Shown here piece by piece: positions 46,521 through 55,779 of a stretch of DNA of 64,000 bases. Position 1 is the stretch's first letter; each line of letters starts with the position of its first letter. Origin of the DNA: Planctomycetaceae bacterium (GTDB taxonomy: Bacteria > Planctomycetota > Planctomycetia > Planctomycetales > Planctomycetaceae); the NCBI GenBank assembly GCA_041398825.1, contig JAWKTX010000003.1:248001-312000 (forward strand), read 5' to 3'. Under the pieces are notes generated by a model, which did not search any database, was not told where the DNA came from, and was given only the letters and a program-made list of their open reading frames with translations. Position numbers and translations under genes: made by a program.

Positions 46521-47705
46521 ATGTCTGCTTTTCTTGACCATCTGACGTCTCAGCTCGGGGACATCCGAACCCAGGGCTTGTTCAAGTCTGAACGGACAAT
46601 CGATTCTCCGCAGAATGCCGCGATACGCCTGCAGGACAACACTACGGTCCTGAATTTGTGTGCAAACAACTATCTCGGGCTGGCTGACCATCCGGAAATC
46701 GTACGTGCAGCTCACGACGGGCTGGATCGGTGGGGTTATGGAATGGCGTCCGTCCGATTTATATGCGGGACACAGGCCGTTCATCGTCAACTGGAAACCA
46801 GGATCAGTGAATTTCTGGGAACCGACGATACGATCCTGTACAGCTCCTGTTTTGATGCCAACGGCGGCCTGTTCGAAACACTTCTGACGGAAGAAGACGC
46901 CGTCATCTCGGATCAATTGAATCACGCCAGCATCATTGATGGCGTTCGATTGTGTAAAGCGAAGCGTTTTCGATATCGCAACAACGACATGACGGATCTG
47001 GAGGTTCAACTCCGGGAAGCAGCAGGCTGCCGTCACCGATTGATTGCAACGGATGGTGTGTTTTCGATGGATGGATATCTGGCAAACCTGCCTGCCATCT
47101 GCGAACTGGCAGACAAATACGATGCCGCTGTGATGGTTGATGATTCCCATGCCGTGGGTTTTATGGGCGTCAATGGCGGCGGGACACCTGAGCATTTCGG
47201 GGTCAGTGATCGAATTGACATCATCACGGGCACTCTTGGAAAAGCATTGGGAGGTGCCAGTGGTGGGTACACATCGGCCAGGCAGCCGATTGTCGATTTG
47301 CTCCGGCAAAGATCGCGGCCGTATCTTTTTTCAAATACACTCGCCCCCCCGATCGCAGCAGCTTCGCTTCAGGCGATTGATTTACTCAGAAGCTCGGGCG
47401 ATCTTCGTCAGAAGCTCCGCGAGAACACCGCATGGTTTCGGCACCAGATGACGAAAGCCGGGTTCAATATCCTTCCTGGTGAACATCCCATCGTGCCTGT
47501 TATGCTGGGCGATGCAGAACTTGCAACAAGGATGGCGGAGGAAATGCTGAAACGCGGAATTTACGTTGTTGGATTTTCGTTCCCAGTCGTGCCTCGCGGC
47601 CAGGCTCGGATTCGTACTCAAATGTCTGCGGCACACGACCGCGAACACCTTGAGCGAGCGGTTGATGCCTTCACCGAAGTCGGACGTCTACTCCAGCTGA
47701 TCTGA
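46521..47705 (+). CDS. kbl: Glycine C-acetyltransferase (2-amino-3-ketobutyrate CoA ligase)
   Basis: Cleaves 2-amino-3-ketobutyrate with CoA to glycine and acetyl-CoA, completing the Tdh pathway. The start is ATG 46521 (MSAFLDHLTSQLGDIRTQGL); an in-frame GTG at 46509 would add four residues. Alpha-oxoamine synthase marks are NLCANNYLGLADHPEIVRAA, GMASVRFICGTQ, LYSSCFDANGGLFETLL, VDDSHAVGFMG and TGTLGKALGGASGGY (PLP lysine). Close similarity to E. coli Kbl along the whole length makes the call firm. Confidence 0.97.
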   Translation: MSAFLDHLTSQLGDIRTQGLFKSERTIDSPQNAAIRLQDNTTVLNLCANNYLGLADHPEIVRAAHDGLDRWGYGMASVRFICGTQAVHRQLETRISEFLGTDDTILYSSCFDANGGLFETLLTEEDAVISDQLNHASIIDGVRLCKAKRFRYRNNDMTDLEVQLREAAGCRHRLIATDGVFSMDGYLANLPAICELADKYDAAVMVDDSHAVGFMGVNGGGTPEHFGVSDRIDIITGTLGKALGGASGGYTSARQPIVDLLRQRSRPYLFSNTLAPPIAAASLQAIDLLRSSGDLRQKLRENTAWFRHQMTKAGFNILPGEHPIVPVMLGDAELATRMAEEMLKRGIYVVGFSFPVVPRGQARIRTQMSAAHDREHLERAVDAFTEVGRLLQLI

Positions 47706-47858
47706 GAACAGTTCTTTCCTCTCGAAAGGCCTCGAGAAGCCCTGAATCCATGCATGTGGTCTGCTACGAACTGGGCGAATTCACTTCTGATTGACCAGAT
47801 CGAATCGCAGAAAGCGGCACAACACGGACCGTGGTTCCTAATCGTTTGGCCCGGCTGC

Positions 47859-50800
47859 TTACGATTGCCCCATGCTTGCCAGCACATAGATGATCGCGAA
47901 CAGCAATCCGAGAATCGCAGCAATACCAATCAATGCTGAACTGGACAGTGATAGCGACCGGTCCCCGAAGTCGAAATAAAGGGCCGGCGGCTTCTCTTCT
48001 CCGGGTTCGGCAGGAGGTGTCGCCTTCGCTTTCTTCTCCTTTTCCCTGGCACGCGGATCAGGTTCCTCACGGCTGGGGGCACGGAACGCGATACCAGCTG
48101 TGCGGGGTGCAAACGAACCCATTTCGTCATCCTGCAGCATCGTGGATGTGTAATTAGACCGGCGGTCTTTGTCAGTGTTGTTTTCGTCACTGAACACATC
48201 GTCAAAAATGGCGGAGATAACTTCCTCTTCCTGCTTCTTCTTTTTCCGAACTGCCTGGACGGCCTTCTGCCGCCGTGGAACACTTTTCTTGCCAGCCTTT
48301 TGACGACTTACCGCCGACTTACCACTCGGTTGCTCTCGATCAGCGGCGACGACAGATGCAGTGCCCGTTGTAGCAGCATCTGACGGGCCCGGTTTCTCGG
48401 TTGATGCCACTATTGGTATCGATGGCTGACTACCGGAGAGCCTTGCAGCTGGGGTGGTTCCGGAACCCACTTTGGGCCTTGTGATATCGCCATCTGATTT
48501 TCGCGAACGTTTGCGGGATTTTGCCGCACGGGCAGCTGAATCGGCGTTCTTTCTCCCGTCGGGCGAAGTGTCAGATTTCCTGGTTGATTTCTCACCGGAC
48601 TCGCTGGATCCAGCGTCGGAAGTTTGTTTCTTCCGTCCGGCCTTTCGCTTGTTCGAAATCCTGGACTTACGCGTTCCTGCTTCAGCGTTTCCGCTGAGCG
48701 ACATGGTTGCCCAGACATCCTCGCTGTGTAACTCGCCGTCGACATCTTCGGTATTTGCTGCAGACTCTGGCTCAGAAGCCTCCGATGAATCGTCATCGGC
48801 AACGTTGCCTGCCGTCGCAAGTCGAAACGTCGCTTCTTCTTCTTCGTCTTCACTGCTGAGGGTTTCTGATTCCGGTGAAGCGACAGCAAACGCACGTTCC
48901 AGATCGTCATCGTCATCGCTCAGCGGAACAAAGTCATCATCAGAATCGCTGTCCCCAGCGGAAACTTCTCCATCTGAAAGAGGGACATAGTCGTCTCCAC
49001 CTTCTGCCGCAGTCTCGGCGGCAAGTTCGCGTTCAAGCCACTCTTCCTCCTGCTCTTCACGCTCGAGACGCTCGCGCTCGAGACGCTCTTGTTCTTCACG
49101 TTCGAGTCGCTCTTGCTCTTCACGCTCCAGACGCTCAAGTTCGAGACGCTCCTGCTCTTCGCGTTCCAGGCGCTCGCGTTCAAGACGCTCCTGCTCTTCG
49201 CGTTCCAGACGCTCGCGTTCAAGCCGCTCCTGCTCTTCGCGTTCCAGACGCTCCTGTTCGAGGCGCTCCTGCTCTTCGCGTTCCAAACGTTCGCATTCGA
49301 GACGTTCTTGCTCTTCGCGTTCGAGCCGCTCTTGCTCTTCGCGTTCCAGACGCTCCTGTTCGAGGCGCTCCTGCTGTTCGCGTTCCAGACGCTCAAGTTC
49401 GAGACGTTCTTGCTCTTCGCGTTCGAGACGTTCAAGTTCGAGACGTTCTTGCTCTTCGCGTTCGAGACGTTCAAGTTCGAGACGTTCTTGCTCTTCACGC
49501 TCCAGACGTTCAAGTTCGAGACGCTCTTGCTCTTCTCGTTCGAGTCGCTCGCGTTCGAGACGTTCTTGCTCTTCGCGTTCGAGTCGCTCTTGTTCGAGCC
49601 GCTCCTGCTCTTCACGCTCGAGGCGTTCTTGTTCGAGCCGCTCCTGCTCTTCTCGTTCCAGACGTTCGCGTTCGAGACGTTCTTGCTCTTCTCGTTCCAG
49701 ACGCTCGCGTTCGAGACGTTCTTGCTCTTCTCGTTCGAGTCGCTCTTGTTCGAGCCGCTCCTGCTCTTCACGCTCGAGGCGTTCTTGTTCGAGCCGCTCC
49801 TGCTCTTCTCGTTCCAGACGTTCAAGTTCGAGCCGTTCCTGCTCTTCACGCTCCAGACGTTCGCGTTCGAGCCGCTCTTGCTCTTCGCGTTCCAGTCGTT
49901 CGCGTTCGAGACGTTCTTGCTCTTCTCGTTCGAGTCGCTCTTGCTCTTCACGTTCCAGTCGTTCGCGTTCGAGACGTTCTTGCTCTTCTCGTTCGAGTCG
50001 CTCTTGCTCTTCACGCTTCAGACGTTCAAGTTCGAGACGCTCCTGCTCTTCTCGTTCCAAGCGTTCGCGTTCGAGCCGTTCCTGCTCTTCGCGTTCCAAG
50101 CGTTCTTGTTCGAGCCGCTCTTGCTCTTCGCGTTCCAAGCGTTCGCGTTCGAGACGCTCTTGCTCTTCACGCTCCAGACGCTCTTGCTCTTCACGCTTCA
50201 GGCGTTCTTGCTCCAGACGTTCCTGCTCTTCACGGACTTTGCGTTCTTTTTCCAGGCGTTGTTTTTCGGCGCGTTCCTTTTCGAGTCGTTTTCGCTCTTC
50301 TCGTTGTCGGCGTCGCAATTCGCTGGCAGCCTGCGCGAGAGAGGCCTGCTCTGAGGCGGCTTCCTTTTGTGCAGCCTCTTCGGCTTCGGCTTTCTGGCGT
50401 TCAGCGTCGGCCTTCTCTTTTGCCTTGCGCGCTCGCTCTGCTCGCAATCGAGCGGCCATTGCCTTGGCATCTTTGATCGTTTCCAGAGGATTATCCGCAG
50501 CCTGTGGCTTCGATGCGGAACCCTCGGATCGTACAGCCGCCGGCATTTCATGGGTTGGCTGCTGCGACAGCTCATTGCGTTGCGAAGGTCGGCTACGTGT
50601 CTGTCGAGGCGCTTGTTCTGACGCAGGGATCTGATCGATCGATGCTTCACTCGTTTTCAGACCCCGGCGGAGTTCAGCCACCGTAGGCGTTAACTCCATT
50701 GGAGCATCCGGAGAATCAGTTGCATCGCCGAAGTCATCATTACTGGTTAACTGCGGACGATCCGGATTCATTCGGGCCGTGGGCCCCTTACGGGACGCAG

Positions 50801-52289
50801 TCTTCTCCGTCGTTTTCGTGGCCGGAGCTTCGTCAGGCGTAAGTATTCCTGCCAGTTCTTCGAAGTGTTTCCGGATGTCACGCAGCGTCGTGGGCTGGAA
50901 CATCGTTGTACCGTACTTCGTGGAATTCAGCTTGCGTTTGACTTCAGGTTCGTCGTTTGTCGCGAACACTGCGACGCAGGGTGTCTTCAGCGATCGCGCA
51001 TAGGCCTGAATCTGGGGGTAAATTTCCAGCGTGGCGTCTGAATCTTCATCTGCAAAAAACAAAATGCCGCCGGGAGCATTATTCCCTTTCAGCCTTTCAA
51101 GGGCTTCCGCGTGATCACTCAGGAACTCAAGTTGGAACGCGTACTTTTCAAAGTACTGGTTCAGAACCTTTCGACGTTTTCGTGACGTATCAACGACCAG
51201 CAGCTTGAATTCCGGGCGTCCAAAGGCTGCATCTGCGGCAGCATTTCTGGTTCCTTCCACCACAGCATCGGGATCGCCGAGTTCGGCGAGGGCCAGTCGA
51301 AGGTCCCGACAAGCTTCCCCAACGGTCTGGTAACGATCAGATGGATTCACATCCATCATCTTCGAACAAATGCGAGCGACACAGGGAGGCAGGCTTGGTT
51401 TGATCAGGTTGACTGGCCGCACACTCGAATACCGCTGGAGCTGCAGGCGTTCTTCGCGATCTGCCGTCCGCGGCCATGGCCCCTCACCGGTGAGCAGTTC
51501 GTAGTAGATCGCTCCGGCAAAAAAAATGTCGCTGCGCGGGTCGTTGCGTGGAGCGTTGGTTCCGCGTTCAAGCGAAGCATACTCAAGCGCTCGCTGCACG
51601 TCGTCGCTGGTTCCTGCCTGGTTGGGGTTTTCGGCCCCCGCGAGTCCAAAGTCGACAAGCTTGGCGACACCGGTACTGCTCATCAGAACATTAGTCAGCT
51701 TCAGGTCACGATGCGTGGCCCCCAGCGTCAATGCGTATTCCAGTGCAGAGCAGATCTCGTAGATGCACTTTGTCGCCTCCAGTGGAGCCAGCACCTGCCG
51801 AATTTTCATAAAATCCCGGAGGTTGCCACCTTCGACGAATTCCATCGTAAAGAAGTGGTACTTACCCTCATTTCCAATATCGAAGATTGGAACAATGTTG
51901 GGGTGAATGAACTTCATGCAGATCCGAGCTTCACGCTCGAACCCCTGAACCGCTTTGGGATCATCTGCCCATCGTTCTCGAAGCAGTTTGAGAGCGACGA
52001 TCTTATTGTCATCTACCGTGGCGGCTCGGAAAACACGAGCAAAACTTCCGGACGCGTTTCGGTAAAGCAGCTTGTATCGCCCAAGAACCAGCCCATCCGT
52101 CTCGCCTTTCAGGATTCGGCCTGTCTGTAAAGGCGTGAGCAGCTGTCGACGTTCCAGAACGTCCAGCATTTCGCGCATTGTCTCACAGCCCGACATCTCA
52201 GCGTCAACCGTAGCCCATTCGGCTGGTTTCAGCAGACGAGACGTCAGCAAAAAAGACTTCAGACCGTCTTTCGTTTTGATCGGCGGCAT
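47859..52289 (-). CDS. Ser/Thr protein kinase with receiver-like domain, long charged coiled coil and C-terminal TM helix
   Basis: 1476 residues. Kinase domain at about 71-335: Lys101 (IVALKLLRER), THRDLKLTNVLM with Asp195, DFGLAG with Asp213. The glycine loop is reduced (RNASGSFARVF). Residues 361-480 look like a receiver fold (FKLLVVDTSRKRRKVLNQYF) with Asp367 in the beta-1/acidic region. From about residue 680 to 1090 the protein is a near-perfect REEQERLE repeat, then acidic and basic low-complexity regions (about 1100-1400), and a single membrane helix at the end (LIGIAAILGLLFAIIYVLAS). A tail-anchored Hanks-type kinase with a long rod is likely; the target is unknown. Confidence 0.88.
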   Translation of the reverse strand: MPPIKTKDGLKSFLLTSRLLKPAEWATVDAEMSGCETMREMLDVLERRQLLTPLQTGRILKGETDGLVLGRYKLLYRNASGSFARVFRAATVDDNKIVALKLLRERWADDPKAVQGFEREARICMKFIHPNIVPIFDIGNEGKYHFFTMEFVEGGNLRDFMKIRQVLAPLEATKCIYEICSALEYALTLGATHRDLKLTNVLMSSTGVAKLVDFGLAGAENPNQAGTSDDVQRALEYASLERGTNAPRNDPRSDIFFAGAIYYELLTGEGPWPRTADREERLQLQRYSSVRPVNLIKPSLPPCVARICSKMMDVNPSDRYQTVGEACRDLRLALAELGDPDAVVEGTRNAAADAAFGRPEFKLLVVDTSRKRRKVLNQYFEKYAFQLEFLSDHAEALERLKGNNAPGGILFFADEDSDATLEIYPQIQAYARSLKTPCVAVFATNDEPEVKRKLNSTKYGTTMFQPTTLRDIRKHFEELAGILTPDEAPATKTTEKTASRKGPTARMNPDRPQLTSNDDFGDATDSPDAPMELTPTVAELRRGLKTSEASIDQIPASEQAPRQTRSRPSQRNELSQQPTHEMPAAVRSEGSASKPQAADNPLETIKDAKAMAARLRAERARKAKEKADAERQKAEAEEAAQKEAASEQASLAQAASELRRRQREERKRLEKERAEKQRLEKERKVREEQERLEQERLKREEQERLEREEQERLERERLEREEQERLEQERLEREEQERLERERLEREEQERLELERLKREEQERLEREEQERLERERLEREEQERLEREEQERLERERLEREEQERLERERLEREEQERLELERLEREEQERLEQERLEREEQERLEQERLEREEQERLERERLEREEQERLERERLEREEQERLEQERLEREEQERLEQERLEREEQERLERERLEREEQERLELERLEREEQERLELERLEREEQERLELERLEREEQERLELERLEREQQERLEQERLEREEQERLEREEQERLECERLEREEQERLEQERLEREEQERLERERLEREEQERLERERLEREEQERLELERLEREEQERLEREEQERLERERLEREEQEEEWLERELAAETAAEGGDDYVPLSDGEVSAGDSDSDDDFVPLSDDDDDLERAFAVASPESETLSSEDEEEEATFRLATAGNVADDDSSEASEPESAANTEDVDGELHSEDVWATMSLSGNAEAGTRKSRISNKRKAGRKKQTSDAGSSESGEKSTRKSDTSPDGRKNADSAARAAKSRKRSRKSDGDITRPKVGSGTTPAARLSGSQPSIPIVASTEKPGPSDAATTGTASVVAADREQPSGKSAVSRQKAGKKSVPRRQKAVQAVRKKKKQEEEVISAIFDDVFSDENNTDKDRRSNYTSTMLQDDEMGSFAPRTAGIAFRAPSREEPDPRAREKEKKAKATPPAEPGEEKPPALYFDFGDRSLSLSSSALIGIAAILGLLFAIIYVLASMGQS
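49020..50260 (-). repeat. Coding tandem repeats of the kinase rod (ER/Q/L-rich)
   Basis: About 1.2 kb encodes LEREEQERLE-type units of 8 and 11 residues, with only a handful of synonymous and Gln/Glu/Leu changes between copies (first residue of the unit varies E/Q/L, as in ERLE, EQERLEQ, ELERLE). DNA-level units of 24 and 33 bases are close to identical, so copy number is probably variable between strains and hard to assemble. The six-frame openness this composition gives creates long spurious frames on the other strand. Confidence 0.9.
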
Positions 52290-52823
52290 TGACCGAGAAT
52301 GCTGTCGGAGGAAAGTGAGCGGAACGCTAACTCGAATGCAGTGACTGCAGGTTCAAGAAAGGAGAACGAGAAAAGAACGTGGGATGGTGTCATTTTCCGT
52401 GCCACATCCGGGGAACGCGAGAGCCTGGGTGTGGGACATGCTGGAGTACGAAATGACACCTCAAGTTGTTTGGTCACCTTTTGCAGAAATCACCGGACAA
52501 GAAAAGTCGCACGTCCATTGCAGGGAAATGACCCGGAACCTGCCTGCTGCCGCCCTGCAACATGCCTTTCATAAATCCTATCACCTGAGCCAGGTCGTTC
52601 AACTTTTTCACCCTGGGTTTACGCAGCGAAGCAAATCTAGCGTGGTTTGGATTGATTTGACTGTCATTCTACTGCACAGACGTTACGTATCGCCGCCCGA
52701 CCAGGGCCACTATCCCGTACAACACCGTTTATTCAAATAAGCCGACCGGGCGGAAGATTCCCTGCGGCTCATCCAGTTTGATTCAGCCTGATAGCGACCG
52801 TGGGTACCGCAGTGGCATCTGCT
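52290..52823. other. Intergenic region, no gene recognised
   Basis: 534 bases between the kinase start and the end of the acyltransferase gene, both on the minus strand. Open frames on the plus strand have no domain and no good ribosome-binding site. The kinase promoter should lie next to 52290. No structured RNA recognised. Confidence 0.35.
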
Positions 52824-54107
52824 TCAGGTAACAGCCTCAATCGGCGCCGCCCGCGAAGAAACATCGGCGAAAGTGGCCGGCGCGGCGGCTTGAGGCGGCC
52901 ACCAATCCTGCACCCCAAGTAAACTCAGCATATCCCTTCTGAGCTGATCCATGATTGGATCTGTTCCTCCCCTGGCCCGGGGTGTGTTCGCTGGGACTTC
53001 AATGGCAGCTCCAACATTAATTTCAACGTGCCATTCCGGCCGAATGGTCACGGCATCCGTCATGTCTTCTTCAAGTCGATGGACAGTTTCGATGATGCGT
53101 TCGGCCGATACATGGCCGCAGACGCCTTCTTCCAGATAACCTGGTGGATAAAGTGACAGGCATTGAAGGTAGTAAGCGTCGGTGAGTTGCCTCCACCTTC
53201 GATCCCGCTCCAGAGGCGGCAAACCGCCTTTGACCAGATCCGGCAGCATGGCGGATCGCAAGTCCTTTACCCTGGCGATCACGTCACCACAACGGCGTTC
53301 GCCAAGCCATTCTTCTTCGTAGGGATGCAAAACGGCATCAATCAGTTTTCCCATTCGATGTTTGAGACTGCCGGTTTGGGGCTGACCCAGACATTCAATT
53401 TCACGTGCAGCCAGCAAAGCCTGACCCAACTGATGAACGCGTGAAACGATCGATTGATGCCCATGCGACTTCCAGAAAGTTCGGGATTCCAGTCGGTCCA
53501 GCACACCGCGGATGGTTTCTTCCGGGTCTCCCTTCAGCTGGTACCGAATCGAAACAGGGTGAATCACAACCGGGGCCGTTTCACCTGCCCTGACTCGTCT
53601 TTTGGCTGCCGCTCTGGCGATGAAAGAAACCCCATCCATCAACGACAGCAGCCGATCGTTGGCTCGAGAGATAACCCCTTCCGGAAAAATCATCAGGGGG
53701 CGTTCTGCAGTCGTGACAATTTCAATGGACGTCTCCAGAGCCTGCCGATCCAGCCCTTCCCTGTAAATGCTGAATCCACCAACGCGGTTCGCCACGAATG
53801 CTTCAAGACGTGACTGCTTGAAGATGTGCCAGCTTGCCATCGCGTAAAGGTAGCAGGGCGTTTGCTTCACAAGAACGCCCATCAGCATCGGGTCAGACGG
53901 CCGGCAATGATTCGGACACAGGATGATACCTCGCCTGGCTGCGATAGACTCCCGGAGATGGTCCAGGCCATTGACACGATAGCTAACAATCCCGTACGCC
54001 GACTTCAGAAATCTATCCAGGTAAAATCTCTGTACAATCCAGGCCCAGACTTTCCCCCGGTGTGGTGGAATAAAATGGTAGGGTTCGTCAATGACCACCT
54101 TATGCAT
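52824..54107 (-). CDS. 1-acyl-sn-glycerol-3-phosphate acyltransferase-like protein (PlsC family)
   Basis: 427 residues. Acyltransferase motif I is CPNHCRPSDPMLMG (His-x4-Asp). Motif II/III is around FSIYREGLDRQALE and the substrate-binding motif MIFPEGVIS follows. The usual PlsC domain occupies residues 20-230; the extra 190 residues (VLHPYEEEWLGERRCGDVIA, EEDMTDAVTIRPEWHVEINV) are not part of the common family and I do not recognise them. Likely a phospholipid or related lipid acyltransferase at the membrane face. Confidence 0.82.
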   Translation of the reverse strand: MHKVVIDEPYHFIPPHRGKVWAWIVQRFYLDRFLKSAYGIVSYRVNGLDHLRESIAARRGIILCPNHCRPSDPMLMGVLVKQTPCYLYAMASWHIFKQSRLEAFVANRVGGFSIYREGLDRQALETSIEIVTTAERPLMIFPEGVISRANDRLLSLMDGVSFIARAAAKRRVRAGETAPVVIHPVSIRYQLKGDPEETIRGVLDRLESRTFWKSHGHQSIVSRVHQLGQALLAAREIECLGQPQTGSLKHRMGKLIDAVLHPYEEEWLGERRCGDVIARVKDLRSAMLPDLVKGGLPPLERDRRWRQLTDAYYLQCLSLYPPGYLEEGVCGHVSAERIIETVHRLEEDMTDAVTIRPEWHVEINVGAAIEVPANTPRARGGTDPIMDQLRRDMLSLLGVQDWWPPQAAAPATFADVSSRAAPIEAVT

Positions 54108-54462
54108 GAATCGAAGACTTTGTGCGTAGGAAATGCGCTGACATTCAGTCGACGGAAAAACTGAATTGGGTATTCGGGGTTAACGCTAACAGACTGAACC
54201 GCGTTAAAGAATCGGCGAAGGTCGCTCCCCGGGGGAATCCGCAGAAATTGAGCCCTTCAAACTCGAAGTTCTGGCATCGTTTGCAGGATTCGTTTCTTTC
54301 GCGTCTGTGCATGCCGTTGAAACGCAGTGCCGCGTGCATTTCGGGATTCTACTGACTAAGCTTTTTCAGTTCAGAAGTGTTACTCTTCTCAACCGACTGC
54401 CGTGCGACGTCAGCACGACCACCCCGATAACCCCCTCCCGCCCCTCTCAAGGACATCCTGCC

Positions 54463-55779
54463 ATGTTAAACCGTAGAAAGTTCCTGTACACAACTGGTGC
54501 CGCAACTGCAGCCTTCGCAGCTCCAGCTCTGGTTCGCGGCCAGAACCTGAACAGCAAGTTGCAACTGGCCGGGATAGGTTGCGAAGGTAAGGGCTGGTCA
54601 GACATCCATGAAATGTCTTCTCATCCTCAGATTCGCTTTGCCGGATTCTGCGACGTCGACTTGTCGCGAACCGAAAAGGTCCGGGAGCTGGCTCCTGAAG
54701 CGCCGGTGTTTCAGGACTACCGTGAGATGCTTTCGGAACTGGGAGACAAGTTTGATGCAGTGACCGTATCGACCCCGGATCACATGCATGCGTACATTGG
54801 GTTGGATGCAATGCGTCAGGGAAAACACGTCTACTGCCAGAAACCTCTGACGCACAATGTCTGGGAGGCTCGGCAAATGACGCTGCAGGCCAGAAAATCC
54901 AACGTCATCACAAGACTGGGAAACCAGATCCACTCGCATGGTTTCTACCGAACTGCCGTCCATGCAATTCAGTCCGGGCTGATTGGAAAAGTAAAACAGG
55001 TTCATAGCTGGTGTGCAGCAACCGGCCACGGCAAGTCTTTTCATATCAGTCGACCAGAAGGAAACGTTCCCCATCCTGCGACTGTGGACTGGAACCTCTG
55101 GATCGGCGTTGCGCCCATGCGTCCGTACGGCGGCATGAAGGTCTACCATCCATGGGGATGGAGAGACTGGCAGGATTTCGGGAATGGAGCTCTTGGAGAC
55201 TTTGGCTGCCATATTTTCGATCCCGTGTTCACAGCATTGAAGATCAACAAAGCCCCGACTCAGTTCACAGCTGACCATACCGGTATGAACCATGAAGTAT
55301 GGCCAGCTCAGACCACCGTCAACTACATCTTCCCCGGGACGGAATTTACATCCGGGGACACTATCGCAATCTCCTGGAATGACGGGGGCAGACTGCCTTC
55401 AAGAAACGGTTCACACCTGCCGTCCGGCGAGGGATTGCCGTCCAGCGGATCCCTTTTTATCGGCGAGAAGGCGTCGCTCGTTCTCCCACATGTGGGTAAG
55501 CCGCGCGTCTATCCGGAATCACCTCTTGAAGAATTGGACAACCAGAACCACTATCACGGATGGGTGGATGGCTGCATCAGTGGTAAGCAACCCAGTGATG
55601 GGTTCGATTACGGCGGTCCACTGACGGAAGCTGTGTTGCTGGGAAATATTGCTGTGCGGTATCGCGGGACAACGCTCAAATGGGATTCCGAATCGATGAC
55701 AATCCTGAACCACACTGACGCTAACAGATGGCTGCGTCGGGAATACCGTGACGGCTGGGATATTCCTGCCGTCAGCTGA
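54463..55779 (+). CDS. Gfo/Idh/MocA-family oxidoreductase with Tat signal
   Basis: Starts at ATG 54463 with AAGGA upstream; the product begins MLNRRKFLYTTGAATAAFAA, a twin-arginine signal. The NAD(P)-binding fold follows (LQLAGIGCEGKGWSD), then the DHMHAYIGLDAMRQGKHVYC segment and QKPLTHNVWEARQM with the conserved Lys. The C-terminal half includes IGVAPMRPYGGMKVYHPWGW and WHDFG-like GNGALGDFGCHIFDP, typical of the large planctomycete exported group. About 438 residues. Probably acts on sugars outside the cytoplasm. Its end overlaps the next gene by 32 bases. Confidence 0.88.
   Translation: MLNRRKFLYTTGAATAAFAAPALVRGQNLNSKLQLAGIGCEGKGWSDIHEMSSHPQIRFAGFCDVDLSRTEKVRELAPEAPVFQDYREMLSELGDKFDAVTVSTPDHMHAYIGLDAMRQGKHVYCQKPLTHNVWEARQMTLQARKSNVITRLGNQIHSHGFYRTAVHAIQSGLIGKVKQVHSWCAATGHGKSFHISRPEGNVPHPATVDWNLWIGVAPMRPYGGMKVYHPWGWRDWQDFGNGALGDFGCHIFDPVFTALKINKAPTQFTADHTGMNHEVWPAQTTVNYIFPGTEFTSGDTIAISWNDGGRLPSRNGSHLPSGEGLPSSGSLFIGEKASLVLPHVGKPRVYPESPLEELDNQNHYHGWVDGCISGKQPSDGFDYGGPLTEAVLLGNIAVRYRGTTLKWDSESMTILNHTDANRWLRREYRDGWDIPAVS

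Noticed and set aside
47720..47737. TCTCGA-AAGGCC-TCGAGA as a terminator after kbl
   Set aside because: Only a 6-bp stem and no T-run follows.
48875..50476. Plus-strand open frames of 533 and 421 codons over the kinase repeat
   Set aside because: They arise because the repeat DNA is open in several frames; the products are simple repeats (ALRVPDAR- and LLLFAFQTL-like) opposite a real kinase.
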